Source of the DNA: Halichoerus grypus | Taxonomy: Eukaryota > Chordata > Mammalia > Carnivora > Phocidae | NCBI RefSeq assembly: GCF_964656455.1 | Contig: NC_135715.1 | Coordinates: 80,206,414 to 80,270,413, forward strand | Direction: 5' to 3' | Length of the DNA stretch: 64,000 nucleotides | Shown: positions 49,701 to 59,004 of the stretch, piece after piece | Layout: every line of letters starts with the position of its first letter | Position numbering within the stretch: the first letter of the stretch is position 1 | The notes under the pieces: model-generated | Told to the model about the DNA's origin: nothing | Database searches by the model: none | What the model saw: the letters and a program-made list of their open reading frames with translations, nothing else | Program-made: the position numbers and the translations under genes

Positions 49701-51402
49701 CAGGAGAAATGCAGCCATTGCAAGGATCTGAGAGGGAGTGCACTGGAAGCACAGTGGGGATGGACTGGACTGTCATGGGATGGAGGATGTGTGCAGAGCC
49801 TCACTGACTCCCTCTGGAAGCCCCCGACTTACAGGGCAGCACATCTTTGTAGCGGTTCTTCCTCACATTCCCTGGCAGACTGCCAGCCTCAGTGGAGCAC
49901 ACACGGTCAGTCTTCCATGCAGCTGAGCGGGCCTGGATGTCCTGGCGGAAGGCACCATTAGCAGACCCGGGAAAGGGAGGAGAGAGGAAGAGAGGAGCAA
50001 GGTCAGAGTTCTGGGGCACAGAGGCACTTGTAGGGATACAAGGTACATGGCCTGTGAGAGGTGAATGCAGACTCTTAGATAGCATGGTGCCTGGGTAATT
50101 GTAGTGATACAATAGTAATAGCAACTCAGAGCACCTTCTCTATGCCAGGCTCTGTGCTAATGACATTGAATCATTACAAGGTCACCCCGAAGTTAGTACT
50201 ATTATTAATGTCCCCATGGTGTAGGTAAGAAAGCTGACGCACCACATGGTTGAGTGACTTGCCAAAAGCCCCACCCAGGAAGTGGAACAGTGAGGGTTGC
50301 ACTCAAACCTCTCAGCATCTACCCCCTAAACGCTCAAACTGTGTTACATTGTATTGTAAACAATAATTGTAATGGAATATGTATTTAATATAACAAACAT
50401 GATGATGTATGATATATGTGACAATATACAATGTATATGAATTATAATGTATAACATTACTTATGTAACAAAATATTACAGATACTTTGTTACTGTTAGA
50501 TTATTATAATTCGTGAAGTGTATTACCATCATATCAGCTATTCAAAATCAGACGATAATAAGTAACACCTACCAATGCCTACGACGCTGCATTAGCATTC
50601 CTTACACATGGCTTGCGTCACAGCATTGTAATGTTTAGAATATTTATAACTAGTGACAAAGGATCCTACAAACTGAGCGCTCAAGATGTGCTAGGCGCTT
50701 TTTTACCCACACCAGTTCCTCAGGTCATTAGAGGTCGCGTTTTACCCAAGGAGAAACTGACGCCAGAGCACCCGGGTAAAGTACCCTAGGTCACAGCGCC
50801 TATTAGAGTCCGGCATCCACACCACCACCCCACTTCCCCCCCACCCGCAGTGGGGCTTCTTGGTTCCTCTTCCCCTAACCCCTTCTTCCACATGATCACA
50901 GAAGTGATCACCAGGGTGCCTGGAGAGGCCCGGGTGACCGGTGTCAAGCGCAAGTGCGCGCCTGCCTTCCCTTGCTGCGCCGGCTTCTCCAGCCCCACCC
51001 AGTAGCGGGACTGTTCCGGGAGCTGGATGAGGGCACAGGGACACAAGGGCGTGTGCGGCACCGCCCAACCCGGCCGTGGACTTCGCCCTCTGGGGTTCTG
51101 TGGGCAGAGGATGAGGACAGAGACAGGGGAGAGAGCGACAGAAGTGCCGGGGGAAGAAAAATAGACCTTGAAGCGAGGAGACACCCTTGGACGCATAGAG
51201 AAAGGGGGTGGGGGGCGCAAAGCGCGGCAGGGCGCACAGGACAGACATCGGACAGCCCAGGACCAGGAGACTGAGCGCGCGGTTTGGCCGTCCACTCTCG
51301 CCCACTCACGCTGAACTCGCCGGCAAGGATCGCCCTCTCCCGGCCGCCTCGCGCCTTCAACTGCTCCAAGAAGCTCCGCGCAACGTCCAAGTTATGGCTC
51401 AT
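35338..51402 (-). CDS. PTPN18: PTPN18, PEST-type protein tyrosine phosphatase (15 coding exons)
   Basis: Cytoplasmic non-receptor phosphatase of the PEST family (PTPN12, PTPN22, PTPN18). In other mammals it is reported to dephosphorylate HER2. The joined exons give 452 residues, close to the human 460. The catalytic domain spans about residues 26-300: phosphotyrosine loop KNRY (59-62), WPD loop with acid D197, signature [10 protein letters not shown] with nucleophile C229 and R235, and Q-loop QTEEQY (276-281). The tail has tyrosines 354 (DTYAVV) and 418 (DAYEDVV), candidate SH2 docking sites, and the conserved C-terminal stretch [17 protein letters not shown]. All 14 introns are GT-AG, with phases consistent throughout, and no stop or shift was found, so the gene looks functional. 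Exons are listed separately. Confidence 0.97.
35607..35681 (-). CDS. PTPN18: PTPN18 coding exon 14
   Basis: Residues 406-430, with tyrosine 418 in DAYEDVV. Acceptor CCCGCAG and donor GTGAGT, phases 1 and 1. Confidence 0.95.
   Translation of the reverse strand, partial: FLLTKALLGLTPMRMWWMELRMVG
35800..36560. other. PTPN18: GC- and CpG-rich block around PTPN18 exon 13
   Basis: Dense CpG sequence over exon 13 and part of introns 12 and 13, with a G-rich stretch near 36025-36047. It resembles a CpG island inside the gene and could be an internal or bidirectional promoter, but nothing transcribed is visible apart from the exon. Confidence 0.5.
36168..36370 (-). CDS. PTPN18: PTPN18 coding exon 13 (proline/glycine-rich tail)
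   Basis: Residues 338-405: SISVPGPP, the tyrosine-354 site MADTYAVV, an Ala/Gly-rich stretch ([15 protein letters not shown]) and EDARGLLPG. Very GC- and CpG-rich, unlike the other exons. Human PTPN18 has a longer Gly/Thr repeat here by memory, so length varies in this part. Donor GTGAGT. Confidence 0.95.
37079..37167 (-). CDS. PTPN18: PTPN18 coding exon 12
   Basis: Residues 309-337, beginning [10 protein letters not shown] after the catalytic domain and ending in the proline-rich [10 protein letters not shown]. Ends in phase 2. Confidence 0.95.
37455..37544 (-). CDS. PTPN18: PTPN18 coding exon 11 (Q-loop)
   Basis: Residues 279-308, [19 protein letters not shown]. It completes the Q-loop that positions water in the second catalytic step, and the last helix of the PTP fold. 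Confidence 0.95.
37629..37706 (-). CDS. PTPN18: PTPN18 coding exon 10
   Basis: Residues 253-278, ending [11 protein letters not shown], with Q276 of the Q-loop. It begins with Thr where the human protein has Met, by memory. Confidence 0.95.
37790..37856 (-). CDS. PTPN18: PTPN18 coding exon 9 (P-loop)
   Basis: Residues 230-252: [19 protein letters not shown]. It carries the P-loop arginine R235; the nucleophile cysteine is at the end of exon 8, so the HCX5R signature is split by the intron. Confidence 0.96.
38255..38397 (-). CDS. PTPN18: PTPN18 coding exon 8 (WPD loop and catalytic Cys)
   Basis: Residues 183-229 plus two bases of 230. [10 protein letters not shown] contains the general acid D197, and the exon ends PLCVHC with the nucleophile C229. 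Acceptor GTTTCAG, donor GTTTAA (weak but GT). Confidence 0.96.
38420..38565 (-). repeat. MIR SINE, reversed, in PTPN18 intron 7
   Basis: GAGCACTTACTGCTTGTCAGG, then ACAAATGAGAAAACAGAGAC, the reverse complement of the MIR pattern. Confidence 0.65.
38608..38670 (-). CDS. PTPN18: PTPN18 coding exon 7
   Basis: Residues 162-182, [20 protein letters not shown] then K. The first four residues differ from the human IKEK by memory; the rest is conserved. Confidence 0.93.
39264..39332 (-). CDS. PTPN18: PTPN18 coding exon 6
   Basis: Residues 139-161, [20 protein letters not shown] then ITL. It follows the repeat-filled 9.8 kb intron 5. Acceptor TTTTGCAG, donor GTGAGC. Confidence 0.95.
39460..43965 (+). 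mobile_element. Old near full-length L1 in PTPN18 intron 5, interrupted
   Basis: A diverged L1 reading opposite to PTPN18. The 5' part (39460-40560) looks like an old L1 5' region and ORF1, followed by ORF1 and ORF2 pieces: a reverse transcriptase start near 41290, GACATCATATTATATATGG near 42015 (the palm region), and a C-terminal end and 3'UTR at 43280-43965 ending TCTTGATAAAGCTGTTTTTT. An LTR-type fragment interrupts it at about 42465-42960. All frames are broken. A tandem pair of about 82 bases lies at 39792-39956. Confidence 0.65.
42465..42960 (-). repeat. LTR-type remnant inserted in old L1
   Basis: Includes GGAGGACTCACAGGACTCAG and CAGACTCCCAGAAGGAAGGC, a pattern seen in mammalian ERV long terminal repeats. 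L1 sequence resumes on the right. No coding part. Family and orientation are guesses. Confidence 0.4.
43975..46290 (+). mobile_element. L1 with inverted 5' part (twin-primed), in PTPN18 intron 5
   Basis: Bases 43975-44985 are ORF2 on the minus strand (the 150-codon frame 44480-44932 reads [20 protein letters not shown]). From about 45050 the same ORF2 continues on the plus strand, starting with AAGCTTTTGCATACAAAGG, through a C-terminal part (45447-45848, [18 protein letters not shown]) and a 3'UTR to 46290. The inverted part ends where the sense part starts in the L1, as expected from twin priming. A SINE sits at 45236-45435. Confidence 0.85.
45236..45435 (+). mobile_element. CAN-SINE inside an L1
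   Basis: Head GGGCGCCTGGGTGGCTCAGC, tail AAATAAATAAATAAAATC and an A run. Target-site duplication GGACAAAAGA at 45226-45235 and 45436-45445, exact. The minus-strand open frame at 45282-45494 is not a gene. Confidence 0.95.
46300..48075 (+). mobile_element. Old L1, ORF1 end to ORF2 endonuclease, in PTPN18 intron 5
   Basis: Diverged plus-strand L1, with endonuclease-region sequence around 47320-47560 (TTCATCACTCCTCTCTCAGC, GCAGAATACACATTCTTTTC). It continues to about 48005, where AAAACCCAAAGCTGGTTC matches the post-endonuclease linker, and then a CAA repeat (48030-48058). Stops throughout. Confidence 0.6.
46591..46793 (+). mobile_element. CAN-SINE with long AAAT tail
   Basis: Head GGGCGCCTGGGTGGCTCAGT, tail of about ten AAAT units (46752-46792). 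Target-site duplication TCTCAATCTGG at 46580-46590 and 46794-46804. The tail is a likely microsatellite. Confidence 0.95.
48085..48305 (+). repeat. hAT-type MER remnant in PTPN18 intron 5
   Basis: CTATAAAATAGGGCCAGATA, TGTGAGCCATTCAATCC, GAGTGTGGCTGTATTTTAAT and AGTTTGCTCATCTTTACTC. The same family occurs at 52610-52875. Name uncertain. Confidence 0.55.
48490..48960 (+). repeat. L2 LINE remnant in PTPN18 intron 5
   Basis: Includes GATCCCTGCACTCCTGGACT, GATCCAGGAAGGTCTCATGG and AAGAATGTTCCAGGCAAAGG, the L2 3' end pattern. Overlapping minus-strand open frames are chance. Confidence 0.6.
49163..49201 (-). CDS. PTPN18: PTPN18 coding exon 5 (39 bases)
   Basis: Residues 126-138, [13 protein letters not shown], the conserved PTP core strand and turn. 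A very small exon with acceptor CTAG and donor GTAGGT. Confidence 0.95.
49315..49410 (-). CDS. PTPN18: PTPN18 coding exon 4
   Basis: Residues 94-125, [15 protein letters not shown] then [17 protein letters not shown], two conserved PTP motifs (YIATQGP and DFWRLVWE). Confidence 0.96.
49490..49566 (-). CDS. PTPN18: PTPN18 coding exon 3
   Basis: Residues 68-93, starting [12 protein letters not shown] and ending YINGNFIR. The YINGNFI motif is conserved in PTPs. Donor GTCAGG. Confidence 0.96.
49833..49941 (-). CDS. PTPN18: PTPN18 coding exon 2
   Basis: Residues 32-67, [10 protein letters not shown] to NRYKDVLP, with the phosphotyrosine recognition loop KNRY. Ends in phase 1. Confidence 0.96.
50110..50290 (-). 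repeat. MIR SINE, reversed, in PTPN18 intron 1
   Basis: TATGCCAGGCTCTGTGCTAA and TGAGTGACTTGCCAAAAGCC are the reversed MIR pattern. A second reversed MIR lies at about 50670-50815. Confidence 0.65.
50330..50660. repeat. AT-rich block in PTPN18 intron 1
   Basis: Strongly AT-rich, with repeated phrases such as ATATGTGACAATATACAATG and ATAATGTATAACATTAC. No element recognised. It separates two MIR remnants. Confidence 0.5.
51310..51402 (-). CDS. PTPN18: PTPN18 coding exon 1 (start)
   Basis: Residues 1-31, [20 protein letters not shown] then [11 protein letters not shown]. The ATG is at 51400-51402. Matching the human N-terminus (by memory) supports this start. Donor GTGAGT. The reading frame continues into intron 1 without a stop until 50944, but that is not coding. 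Confidence 0.95.
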
Positions 51403-51620
51403 GACGCCCTGGGCCAGAGAGGTCCAGGCCAGCTGCTGCGCTCCGCTCAGCTAGTAGCAAGAAAGCTGGAGGCGGAGGCGGGCTACAGAGGCCCCGCCTC
51501 CTATCTTGCAACCCAATGGAAGCGCGCAACAGGCGGCAGGGCTCGCCCCTCGGCCAATGACATTCGGAGCTCGCCCCGGTACCGCCCACAGGCTCCGGGA
51601 CCCAGGCAGCTTCGGGAGCC
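51403..51620 (-). promoter_or_regulatory. PTPN18: PTPN18 proximal promoter
   Basis: No TATA box. Two CCAAT sequences (plus-strand 51513-51517 and 51554-51558, so inverted with respect to the gene), about 110 and 155 bases upstream of the ATG, and a GC box GCCCCGCCTCC at 51491-51501. NF-Y and Sp1 binding is inferred from these motifs. The transcription start is probably within 51405-51480. Confidence 0.65.
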
Positions 51621-52439
51621 CTACGTCCTCTCCCGCTGGGCCTGGGAACTGAGTCCAGCGCAGGTGCTTCCCTTTTTATGCGCGCCGGGCATGTTGGCTG
51701 AGTCCGCACAATCCCCTGGACGCTTTCTCCTGCTTGTTCCCAGGATCCGCGCCCCTTCCTCCAAGGGCCCGCGTTGGTAGATGGCCTTGCATTCTCGCCT
51801 GGCCTCCCAGGTCCAGTCTCCCTGAGAGATAGACTGGGCTCCGAGCCAGAGAGGCCGCGCGGCAGCTGTGAGTGGAGATGGTCGCGGAGATCCAGCTGCA
51901 AGTCCTGCCTCGAGGAGCCTGGGTTGGGGGCGTCCCTCACTGTGAGCTCCGGCGGCGGGGCCCGAGGGAGGTCACGGGAGGTTGCTGAGGTTGCCGCGGG
52001 GGGGGGGGGGGGGAGCTGACACCCGGGAACCCCCGTTGTGAGAAAGACCGAATGGAAGCGTCTCTTTCTGTATCTCTGTATTTCCTGAGGTTCCTTTTTC
52101 TGGGTCGGGCTAGGAGGAGCTGGGGGCGCCAGGATCCTTTCTGAATTTAAGGATCTCAACCCGCATAAACCTGCAGGGAAAGAAAACTGAGGCCGTCAAA
52201 GTGGGTTCCAGGGGGAAAGATGTTCTCAAGGGTTTCAAAGAGCTTCTCTTTTTGCTGTCTCCACACCCTCAACTTCAGAAAATGCGCAGGAAAAGGCCAA
52301 GAGAACCACTTGGTGACCCAGTTCCCCGGGTCACCAAGGGGAGGCTGGAGAAAGCGGAGAGGAGCCTAGGGGTCCTGCCTGGGTAGATGGGCCAGCCCAC
52401 CCCTCACCCAGCAGGGCTCCAGGAGTCATGGGAGGAATT

Positions 52440-53560
52440 TCTGGGGGTGTCACTGGAGGGGGTGTCTGTGGAGTCCAGTTTGAGGTCGTTGAGGTGTAAA
52501 AGGTTAACCAATGGGGTGAGGTGTACTTTAAGTGATTGAGGGGTCAAAAAGGTCATTGGTTCAGGTTGTGGATTTAATTAATTATGGATTATTAGAGTGT
52601 TGTTTGAGTTAGGGATGGGCACACTTTTTTTTTTTTTTTTCAAAGGACTTTGGTTTTTGGCTTTGCTGTCTCTGGTGTCTGTCCCAGCTACTCAACTCCA
52701 CCATGGCAGTGTGAAAGCAGCCACAGGCCACATGTAAAGAAATGAGTGTGGCTATATTCCAATAAAACTATTTGTGGACATTGAAATTTTAATTTCATGT
52801 AATTTTTATGTGTCACAAAACATTTGTGTGTGTGTGGCCTGAGGCTGTGTAACCTGGTTTACTGACCCAGGTTTAAGTGACAGAAGTCAAAGTGGATGAT
52901 CACTGGTTTTGTTTACTGAGGGGTTGGGTGGGGTCACCGTGGCCTCAGTGTTTATTAGTTTCATCTCTAAGAGTTCAAAGATGGTCAGTAGTGATCACTG
53001 AGGACGGACATTTATAGTTAATTCATTGGAGGTCAGTGAGCGTTCTTTGGATGTTCATGGGCAACTGTCATCAGATGTTATTGGCAGCCATTGGAGGTCA
53101 GTGAGAGACTGTGAAAGTAGCTGAAGGGCTATTGGGATTTGGAGTGGTAGTTTAAGTAACTGAGGGATCAAAAGAAGGAAGGTCATTGAGGGCTCCTGCT
53201 CGGTGCACTATAGCATATGTCAATGAAATCACTGAGATTTTGTGGATGGTCATGGGTTTTTGGAGACTTGGGGAGGTGGGATACAGAAGTCTCAGGGAAC
53301 TTTGAGAAGATATGGATGTTCAATGGAGGAGTCATGGACACTCTTTAGTCTGAGTACTCATGGATACTAATGGCAGTCACTAGGGACTAATGGATACCAG
53401 AGTAAATGAGGAAGAGTCACTGTGGGATCATGAAATGTCTTTGTGGACCCTGGTGTTAGTGGATGTCATTGGAGGTCAAAGGTCACTGGAAACTGGTGGT
53501 ACCTGGGGAGCAGATGCAACATTGAAGGGTCATTGGGCCATCCATGTCATCTATGGTGGT
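52440..53560 (+). repeat. Degenerate GGTCANTGRGG tandem array
   Basis: Imperfect repeats with phrases like GGTCATTGAGGG, GAGGTCAGTGAG, GGTCACTGG and ATCACTGAGG, spaced roughly 15-40 bases. A hAT-type MER remnant lies inside (52610-52875). An old minisatellite by appearance, immediately followed by the GTCTGTCTGG array. Confidence 0.6.
52610..52875 (+). repeat. hAT-type MER remnant
   Basis: TATTCCAATAAAACTATTTG, GTGTGAAAGCAGCCACAGGC and CTACTCAACTCCACCATGG, the same family as 48085-48305. A run of T's at 52627-52640 replaces part of the left end. Confidence 0.6.
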
Positions 53561-53589
53561 GACTGGGAGGCAGGAAGGCTGACCCAGAA

Positions 53590-54090
53590 GCTGGGGTCTG
53601 GCTAGCTGGGGATCTTCTGACCAGTGACTGAGGGTCTGTTTGTCCAGTGGGGGGATGTACCTATCTGTCCACCTGGCTTTTCGGGGTGATGTTTATCTTG
53701 CTAAGGGCTTGGCTTTCTCATAGGCTGGGGTCTGTCTTACTGGCAGGAGCTAAGCCTGTCAAGCTGAGGTCTGCCTGGCTAATTGACTGGGTAGGTGGGG
53801 TATCTCTTTGCTGGGGTAATGTCTGTCTGTCCTTGAGGGATTTTGTCTTTTGGTTGCCTGGGATCACCTAATTGGCTGACGCCAGGAAGGTGTCCATGTG
53901 TCTGACCACAGGTCTTTCTGGATGTCTGGCTGGGTATCTTCCCATTTGTTCAACAATCTGTCCATTTATCTGGCTGTCTGTCCCTCTGGAGTCTTGTCTG
54001 TCTCCCTGGGGTTTTGTCCATCCAGAAGTCTGTCTAGCCAGGGGTCTGTGTGTCTGCCTATTTGGGGACCTTTCTATCTGGTTCAAAATC
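53590..54090 (+). repeat. Degenerate GTCTGTCTGGCTGGGG tandem array, second site
   Basis: Same core as 33470-34930: TCTGTCTAGCCAGGGGTCTG, GGCTGGGGTCTGTCTTAC and ATCTGGCTGTCTGTCCC. About 0.5 kb, lying upstream of PTPN18. Several overlapping open frames (53647, 53872, 53898) result from the low A content. Confidence 0.72.
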
Positions 54091-55744
54091 TTATGGCTTA
54101 TGAACAGAATGGCTGAGGCTGTAGCCCACCTGTCATGCTTCCAGCTGGATTGGCTATATTTTTGGTTGCACGTTCACCCTAACTCCATGCCTGCCTCTCA
54201 TTGTTTAATTTGTGTGCCCCGCTGACTATCCCTCTAGGTCTCTCCAGATATCCAAATGCTCCTGGCTTGCAATCTACTCAGCTCAGGCTGGTGTGGGGGA
54301 TGGGGAGACCCATGGGAATTCCTCCAGTAGCCCAGCCTGTCCCACCTCTCCCTTCTCCCAGAGAATTGCATGCCATGTTCTTACAATGGGATTTGCTGCT
54401 GCTAGGGGCTCTTTTGTTCACCCTATTGGTGGCAATCCCATGAAGTGGGAGCAGAGGGCACTGCCCTTGAAGATCCTAAGTACCCCGATGCCCACATGCC
54501 ACATGCCAATCTGCCTGATTGCCTGCTCATAGTGCTCACTCAACAGAGGCAAGTGAACTGGGTGCTGGAAGGTGCCTGGGTAAGCTTTCCTAATGCTGTG
54601 AGGAACCCAGGCTGAGCAGATGTTGCAAAGGGAAAAACTGTAACTTTATAATGGAGAAACATAGATACCACCTTAACCTAGGGAGCTTGTTGGGAGATAC
54701 TTTGAGACTATCGATAGTATTACTGTGCAGTTCTTCTCTGGCTTCCTTTTTTGATAAGACCAAAAAGGGCAGAAGACATTTGAAAAAATTCTCCCACTGC
54801 TTCTGTTAAGAACCTGCAGGCAGGGTGGGCTGACCTGTGGGTCCATCCACAAATGTGGTGCTTAGCAAACAGGAAAAAGGACATTGACTCCAATAGGGGC
54901 AGCTTCTGCCCACCAGTGACTTCAGCTAACTACCTTTGGGAGGGCTTTTGTTATTCTCCCCTAACTCCTCAGGGGTTCTGGATTTCAGTGTTCTGAAATT
55001 GAGGATCCCTCCTGGTCCCTTTCTGGGAAAAAAAAGCAGCAGCTTAGAACTGGGGGAACACAGCCCAAGGAGAAAGCCACCCTACCTACCATTTCTCAGT
55101 CCTGCTGCCAACCCACATGACCTCTCTGTGGAGGCTGATTTCTAGTACTGGGAACTGCCCTGTTGTTCTGCTTCACAGAGGGAGGGGGAAAGCCCTCTTC
55201 CTCATCTTTAAAAAATTACATCTTTAAAATGTTCATACCAACCAGCCCCACTCTTCCAGGGCAGAGCCTGGGTATCTTCATCACCCAGAGTGAGCCCCAG
55301 ATGCTAGTACATGCCTTTGGAGGAAATAAACTCAGCCCTGGGCTCTGTGCCAACAGCTCCAACTGCTGTAAGCTTTAGGCAAACAAATGCTCTGACAGTG
55401 ATGCTGGTAGCATCCTGGGGCCTCTGGTCAGGTCACCCTGCATCCTTGGCTTGCAGCTTCCACACCCAACTTTAGCTCAGCCAGCACTTTATTTGGAAAA
55501 GACCAACTAGTCACGTTCTTTTAAGCTTAGTCTGGCTGGAGTTCTGCATAGCTAAGGGCTCTTCTGTGGGTGCTGAATGCAGAGCCCATGGCGTCACAAC
55601 CAAAGGGAGGTATGGATCTTCTCCATCGCTTTCTGCCCCTCAATTATAAAACCAGAGAGAAGTTAAGTGCACATCTATGTCTGGGCAAGTATGCACATCT
55701 CTGGAAGGATTCCTGTAATGAGACCAAGAGCAAGGGCAGGGGGC
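54091..55744. other. Intergenic, nothing recognised
   Basis: Moderate GC and no clear repeat or conserved exon. Parts around 54900-55400 could be an old L1 5' region, given the L1 ORF2 remnant that follows, but this is not shown. Confidence 0.35.
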
Positions 55745-57900
55745 ATCTTACGCTGCTGCCGCTGCTCAGTGTTCTGAAGTCCTAGCCAATGCACTGTGGC
55801 AAGGAGAAAGCAAGAGTGGGGGGTCTGTCAAAAGTACTGTGGAACTGGCACATGGCATGCATAATCAGGCTAGAGAGTTCTAAAACCAAAAAGGCTTATA
55901 AGAAAATTTAATAAGGTATCCAGTTGAAATATAATACACACACACACATCACACATATACATACAGAAATCACTTTCCGATATACCAGCAAAAATGAATT
56001 TGAAACTGTAATGAAAAAAAAAATCTCCTATTAATTTCTTGAAAAATAGGCACCAAGTTCCAAACCCCTATTGAATTAATAGAGCTAAACAATGATATTA
56101 ATGTCTGCTACCATCACAAAAAAGACACCCCACACATTATCATCCTCCTAGTAAAAGAACACAACACTCCACCAAGTATTCCCAACAACAAAATTTAAAC
56201 CTGTACCTGATTGAGCCTTTAGATCTAAATGTTAATTCAGAAGAAATAGAAGGGCACAGAAAAATGTTAAATGACACAACAGGGACAAGATCAGAGACAT
56301 CCAGACTGTGGAAACTCTGTAACAAATAAACCAGCTTCCTAATTGAATAAATTACAAAGAAAAAATAAAAAAAGAGAGAGAATCCTATAGGTTAAAAGAG
56401 ACTTAGGATGTATACACAAATACTTACAGCAGCATTATTCATAATAGCCCCAATGTAGAAACAACCCAAGTTTCATAAAGTGATAAACAGATAGATAAAA
56501 TATGGTATATCCATACAATGGACTATTACTCAGCAGTAAAAAGAAATGAAGTACTGATGCATGCTACCACAGGGATAAATTTTAAAAATGCACTGCTAAG
56601 TAAAAGAAGGCAGTTAAAAAACACCACATATTGTATGATTCCATTTGTATGAAATGTCCAGAATAGGCAACTCTATGGACCAAAAGTAGATTAGTGGTTA
56701 CAAGGGCCTGAGGGTTGGAGGGATGGTTGGAGGGGAATGGGAAGTGACTAATGGGTACGGGGTTCCTTTTAGAAGGGACAAAAATGTTCTAAAATTAGAT
56801 TGTAGCGATGGTTGCACAATTCTGTGACAATGATAAAAAAGTTTAATTGTATACCTTAAATGGGTGAACTGTGTGATATGTGAATTGTATCTCAATAAAG
56901 CTATTTAAAAAGAATGACAAGTGACTTTTCAATCATTTGCAATGAATGGACCTCATTTGGATCCTAGTTCAAACTAACATACTGTAATCCGGGAAAACTC
57001 AACACTAACGATATTTGAAATAATATATTTGGAATATATAAAATATCTATTTGGAATAATTGGTTCTTTAGGTGTGATAATGGTATTGTTATTCTTGTTG
57101 AGTCCTTATCTTTTGGAGATACATACAGAAATAGTCATGAATGAAATGACATGATGTCAAGGATTTGCTTCAAAATAAACAAGTGAGTGGATATAGGGAG
57201 TAGTAGGTGGGGCTATGAAGGAAACCAGACTGGTCAACATTGAGGTGGGCTCATGGACTCACTGTATGGTCCTCTCTGCTGTTGTATGTTTGAAATTTTG
57301 CACAATTAAAATATTTAAATCAATCAATATAGAGGTGAACAATCATTTCTATAGAGAAAGAGAGCAAACAGGTCAGAGAACACACACACATACAAATGGC
57401 CAATAGTATTTGAAAAGATGCACAACCTCCATCATAATTAAAGAAATACAAATTCAGCTGGGGAACCATTTTGCACCTAGAGCTTGGCCAAGATGAAAAG
57501 TCTGATAGTACCCAGTGCCAGCAAGGACACAGAAACAGGCACTCAGATCTACTGACAGTGGCCAGGACAGCCTCTCGGAGGACAATTCAGCAGCATCTAT
57601 GATCATTTTAAAGACAACATTCCGCTCAGAGGAATTTATTCATCAGATATACTCGCATAAGTATACACAAAGGTATGTTCAATGATGTTCTTGAAGCAAG
57701 GTTTCTGGTAGTAAAAATAGAAAACAACTTGAATGTGCAGGTATTAAATAGGAGGTGGATCCACGTGTACTGGATACCCTTGATAACCTAGAGGCAGCTG
57801 AAAGAGATCATTGAAGGGAAAGAAAGGAAGTTCCAGAATGGTGTATACAGCATGATTTTTAGGTTAAAAAATACCACGAAGAGAAAACATCTGGCCATAT
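55745..57900 (+). repeat. Cluster of old L1 remnants
   Basis: Old plus-strand L1 pieces: an ORF2 fragment at 55745-56100 (TTCTGAAGTCCTAGCCAATG), a good 3' end at 56405-56913 (GCAGCATTATTCATAATAGC, CTCAATAAAGCTATTTAAAA), a 3'-region-like stretch at 57040-57330 (TAGGTGTGATAATGGTATTG) and a further ORF2 C-terminal piece at 57380-57900. There are small gaps between them. Confidence 0.6.
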
Positions 57901-58429
57901 ATATATTTTTTTAAGTCAATAGTCCATAGCTTTTGGAGAGTACAGTGGAATTGTTGGGGGCACAGGAAGGAGGAAGGTGGTTTATTTTTCACTGTGCATT
58001 TCTGTTGTTTTTTTTTTTAACTTAAGGGTGTGTTACTTTTGTAATTTGAAGAAGTATCAGTATTAGAGAAGTATTTACAACATCTTCAAACTCTTGAAGC
58101 CAATCAGACAAAATCAAAGTGTCTTCCCTGCACTCCAAAGAAAACTGGGCAGAGAACCCAGATGGGAGCTCATGCAAGTGGTCAACAAGTAAATGAAATG
58201 TCTACCCACGGTAGCACTAAATTCTCCCTCCTCCCTGGATCCTCGGCACCATTCCCTCCTGCGAGGCACCAGTTGAATGTTTACCCTCCTGGAGATAATG
58301 CAGTTCATACACCAGCACAAGGCCCTCCCCCTTCCTTCTGCACACTGGTAGCATATCATATATGGCGTGTCACCATGCTTTTTATTCAACACTTTATCTT
58401 GAGGTGCTCAGTGGCTGCAGTGTTCCACT
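57901..58429. other. Intergenic, nothing recognised
   Basis: Low-complexity A/T patches and a T run at 58008-58018. Overlapping open frames on both strands (58114-58446) have no domain. Confidence 0.35.
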
Positions 58430-58790
58430 CTGTGGATACATCCTAATTTATGTAACTTCAGTGCTACTGATGGACATCCAGGCTGTTTCCCTGCTTTTGC
58501 TGCTACAGACAACGGTACAGATCCTTGCACAGTGACCACTGTGTACATGGTGTGCAGGTTGGGCACATTCCTAGGTCTGGCTATGGGATCAAAGTAGAAA
58601 TTATAAAATTTCCCCACAGTTTTACATCTATTATACAAAACTCCCTACACCTTTATGAACCATATTGAACCTTCCTCATCTTTGCCAATCTGATAAAAAC
58701 GGTCTCCTGCTATAAACTTTCTGGTAGTAAGTATCAAAAGGTTTACACTTGTGCATCTCCTTGGATCAGAAATTCCACTTCTAGGAGTGT
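58430..58790 (-). repeat. Ancient L1 3' remnant, antisense
   Basis: Antisense pattern of an old L1 ORF2 3' end (TGCTGCTACAGACAACGGTA, ATGGGATCAAAGTAGAAATT). Confidence 0.5.
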
Positions 58791-59004
58791 ACCCTAGGGA
58801 AAGAATAAGGGATAGTGGGCAAGATGTTCACTGCAACCAGTTTGGTGGACCAATGCCTAAAATGTACCTTATATTGTGCTTGAATTTTCACTTCTTTTTT
58901 GTACCATAAACACATTCTCTTTCCTCTTTTTTTACCACCACTCTTTGGCTCTAACTCTCAATGGCTTTCAACCACCATTAATGGTTGGCACGTCTCCTTT
59001 GTCA

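Larger units (their letters stand above)
50930..52020. promoter_or_regulatory. PTPN18: CpG-rich region at PTPN18 start
   Basis: CpG-dense sequence over exon 1, the start of intron 1 and the upstream region, typical of a CpG-island promoter. It ends at a run of 16 G's (51998-52013). The long overlapping open frames on both strands follow from high GC and are not genes. Confidence 0.75.

Noticed and set aside
50742..52159. Long overlapping frames around PTPN18 exon 1
   Set aside because: CpG-rich promoter and intron 1 readthrough; the only supported coding part is exon 1 at 51310-51402.
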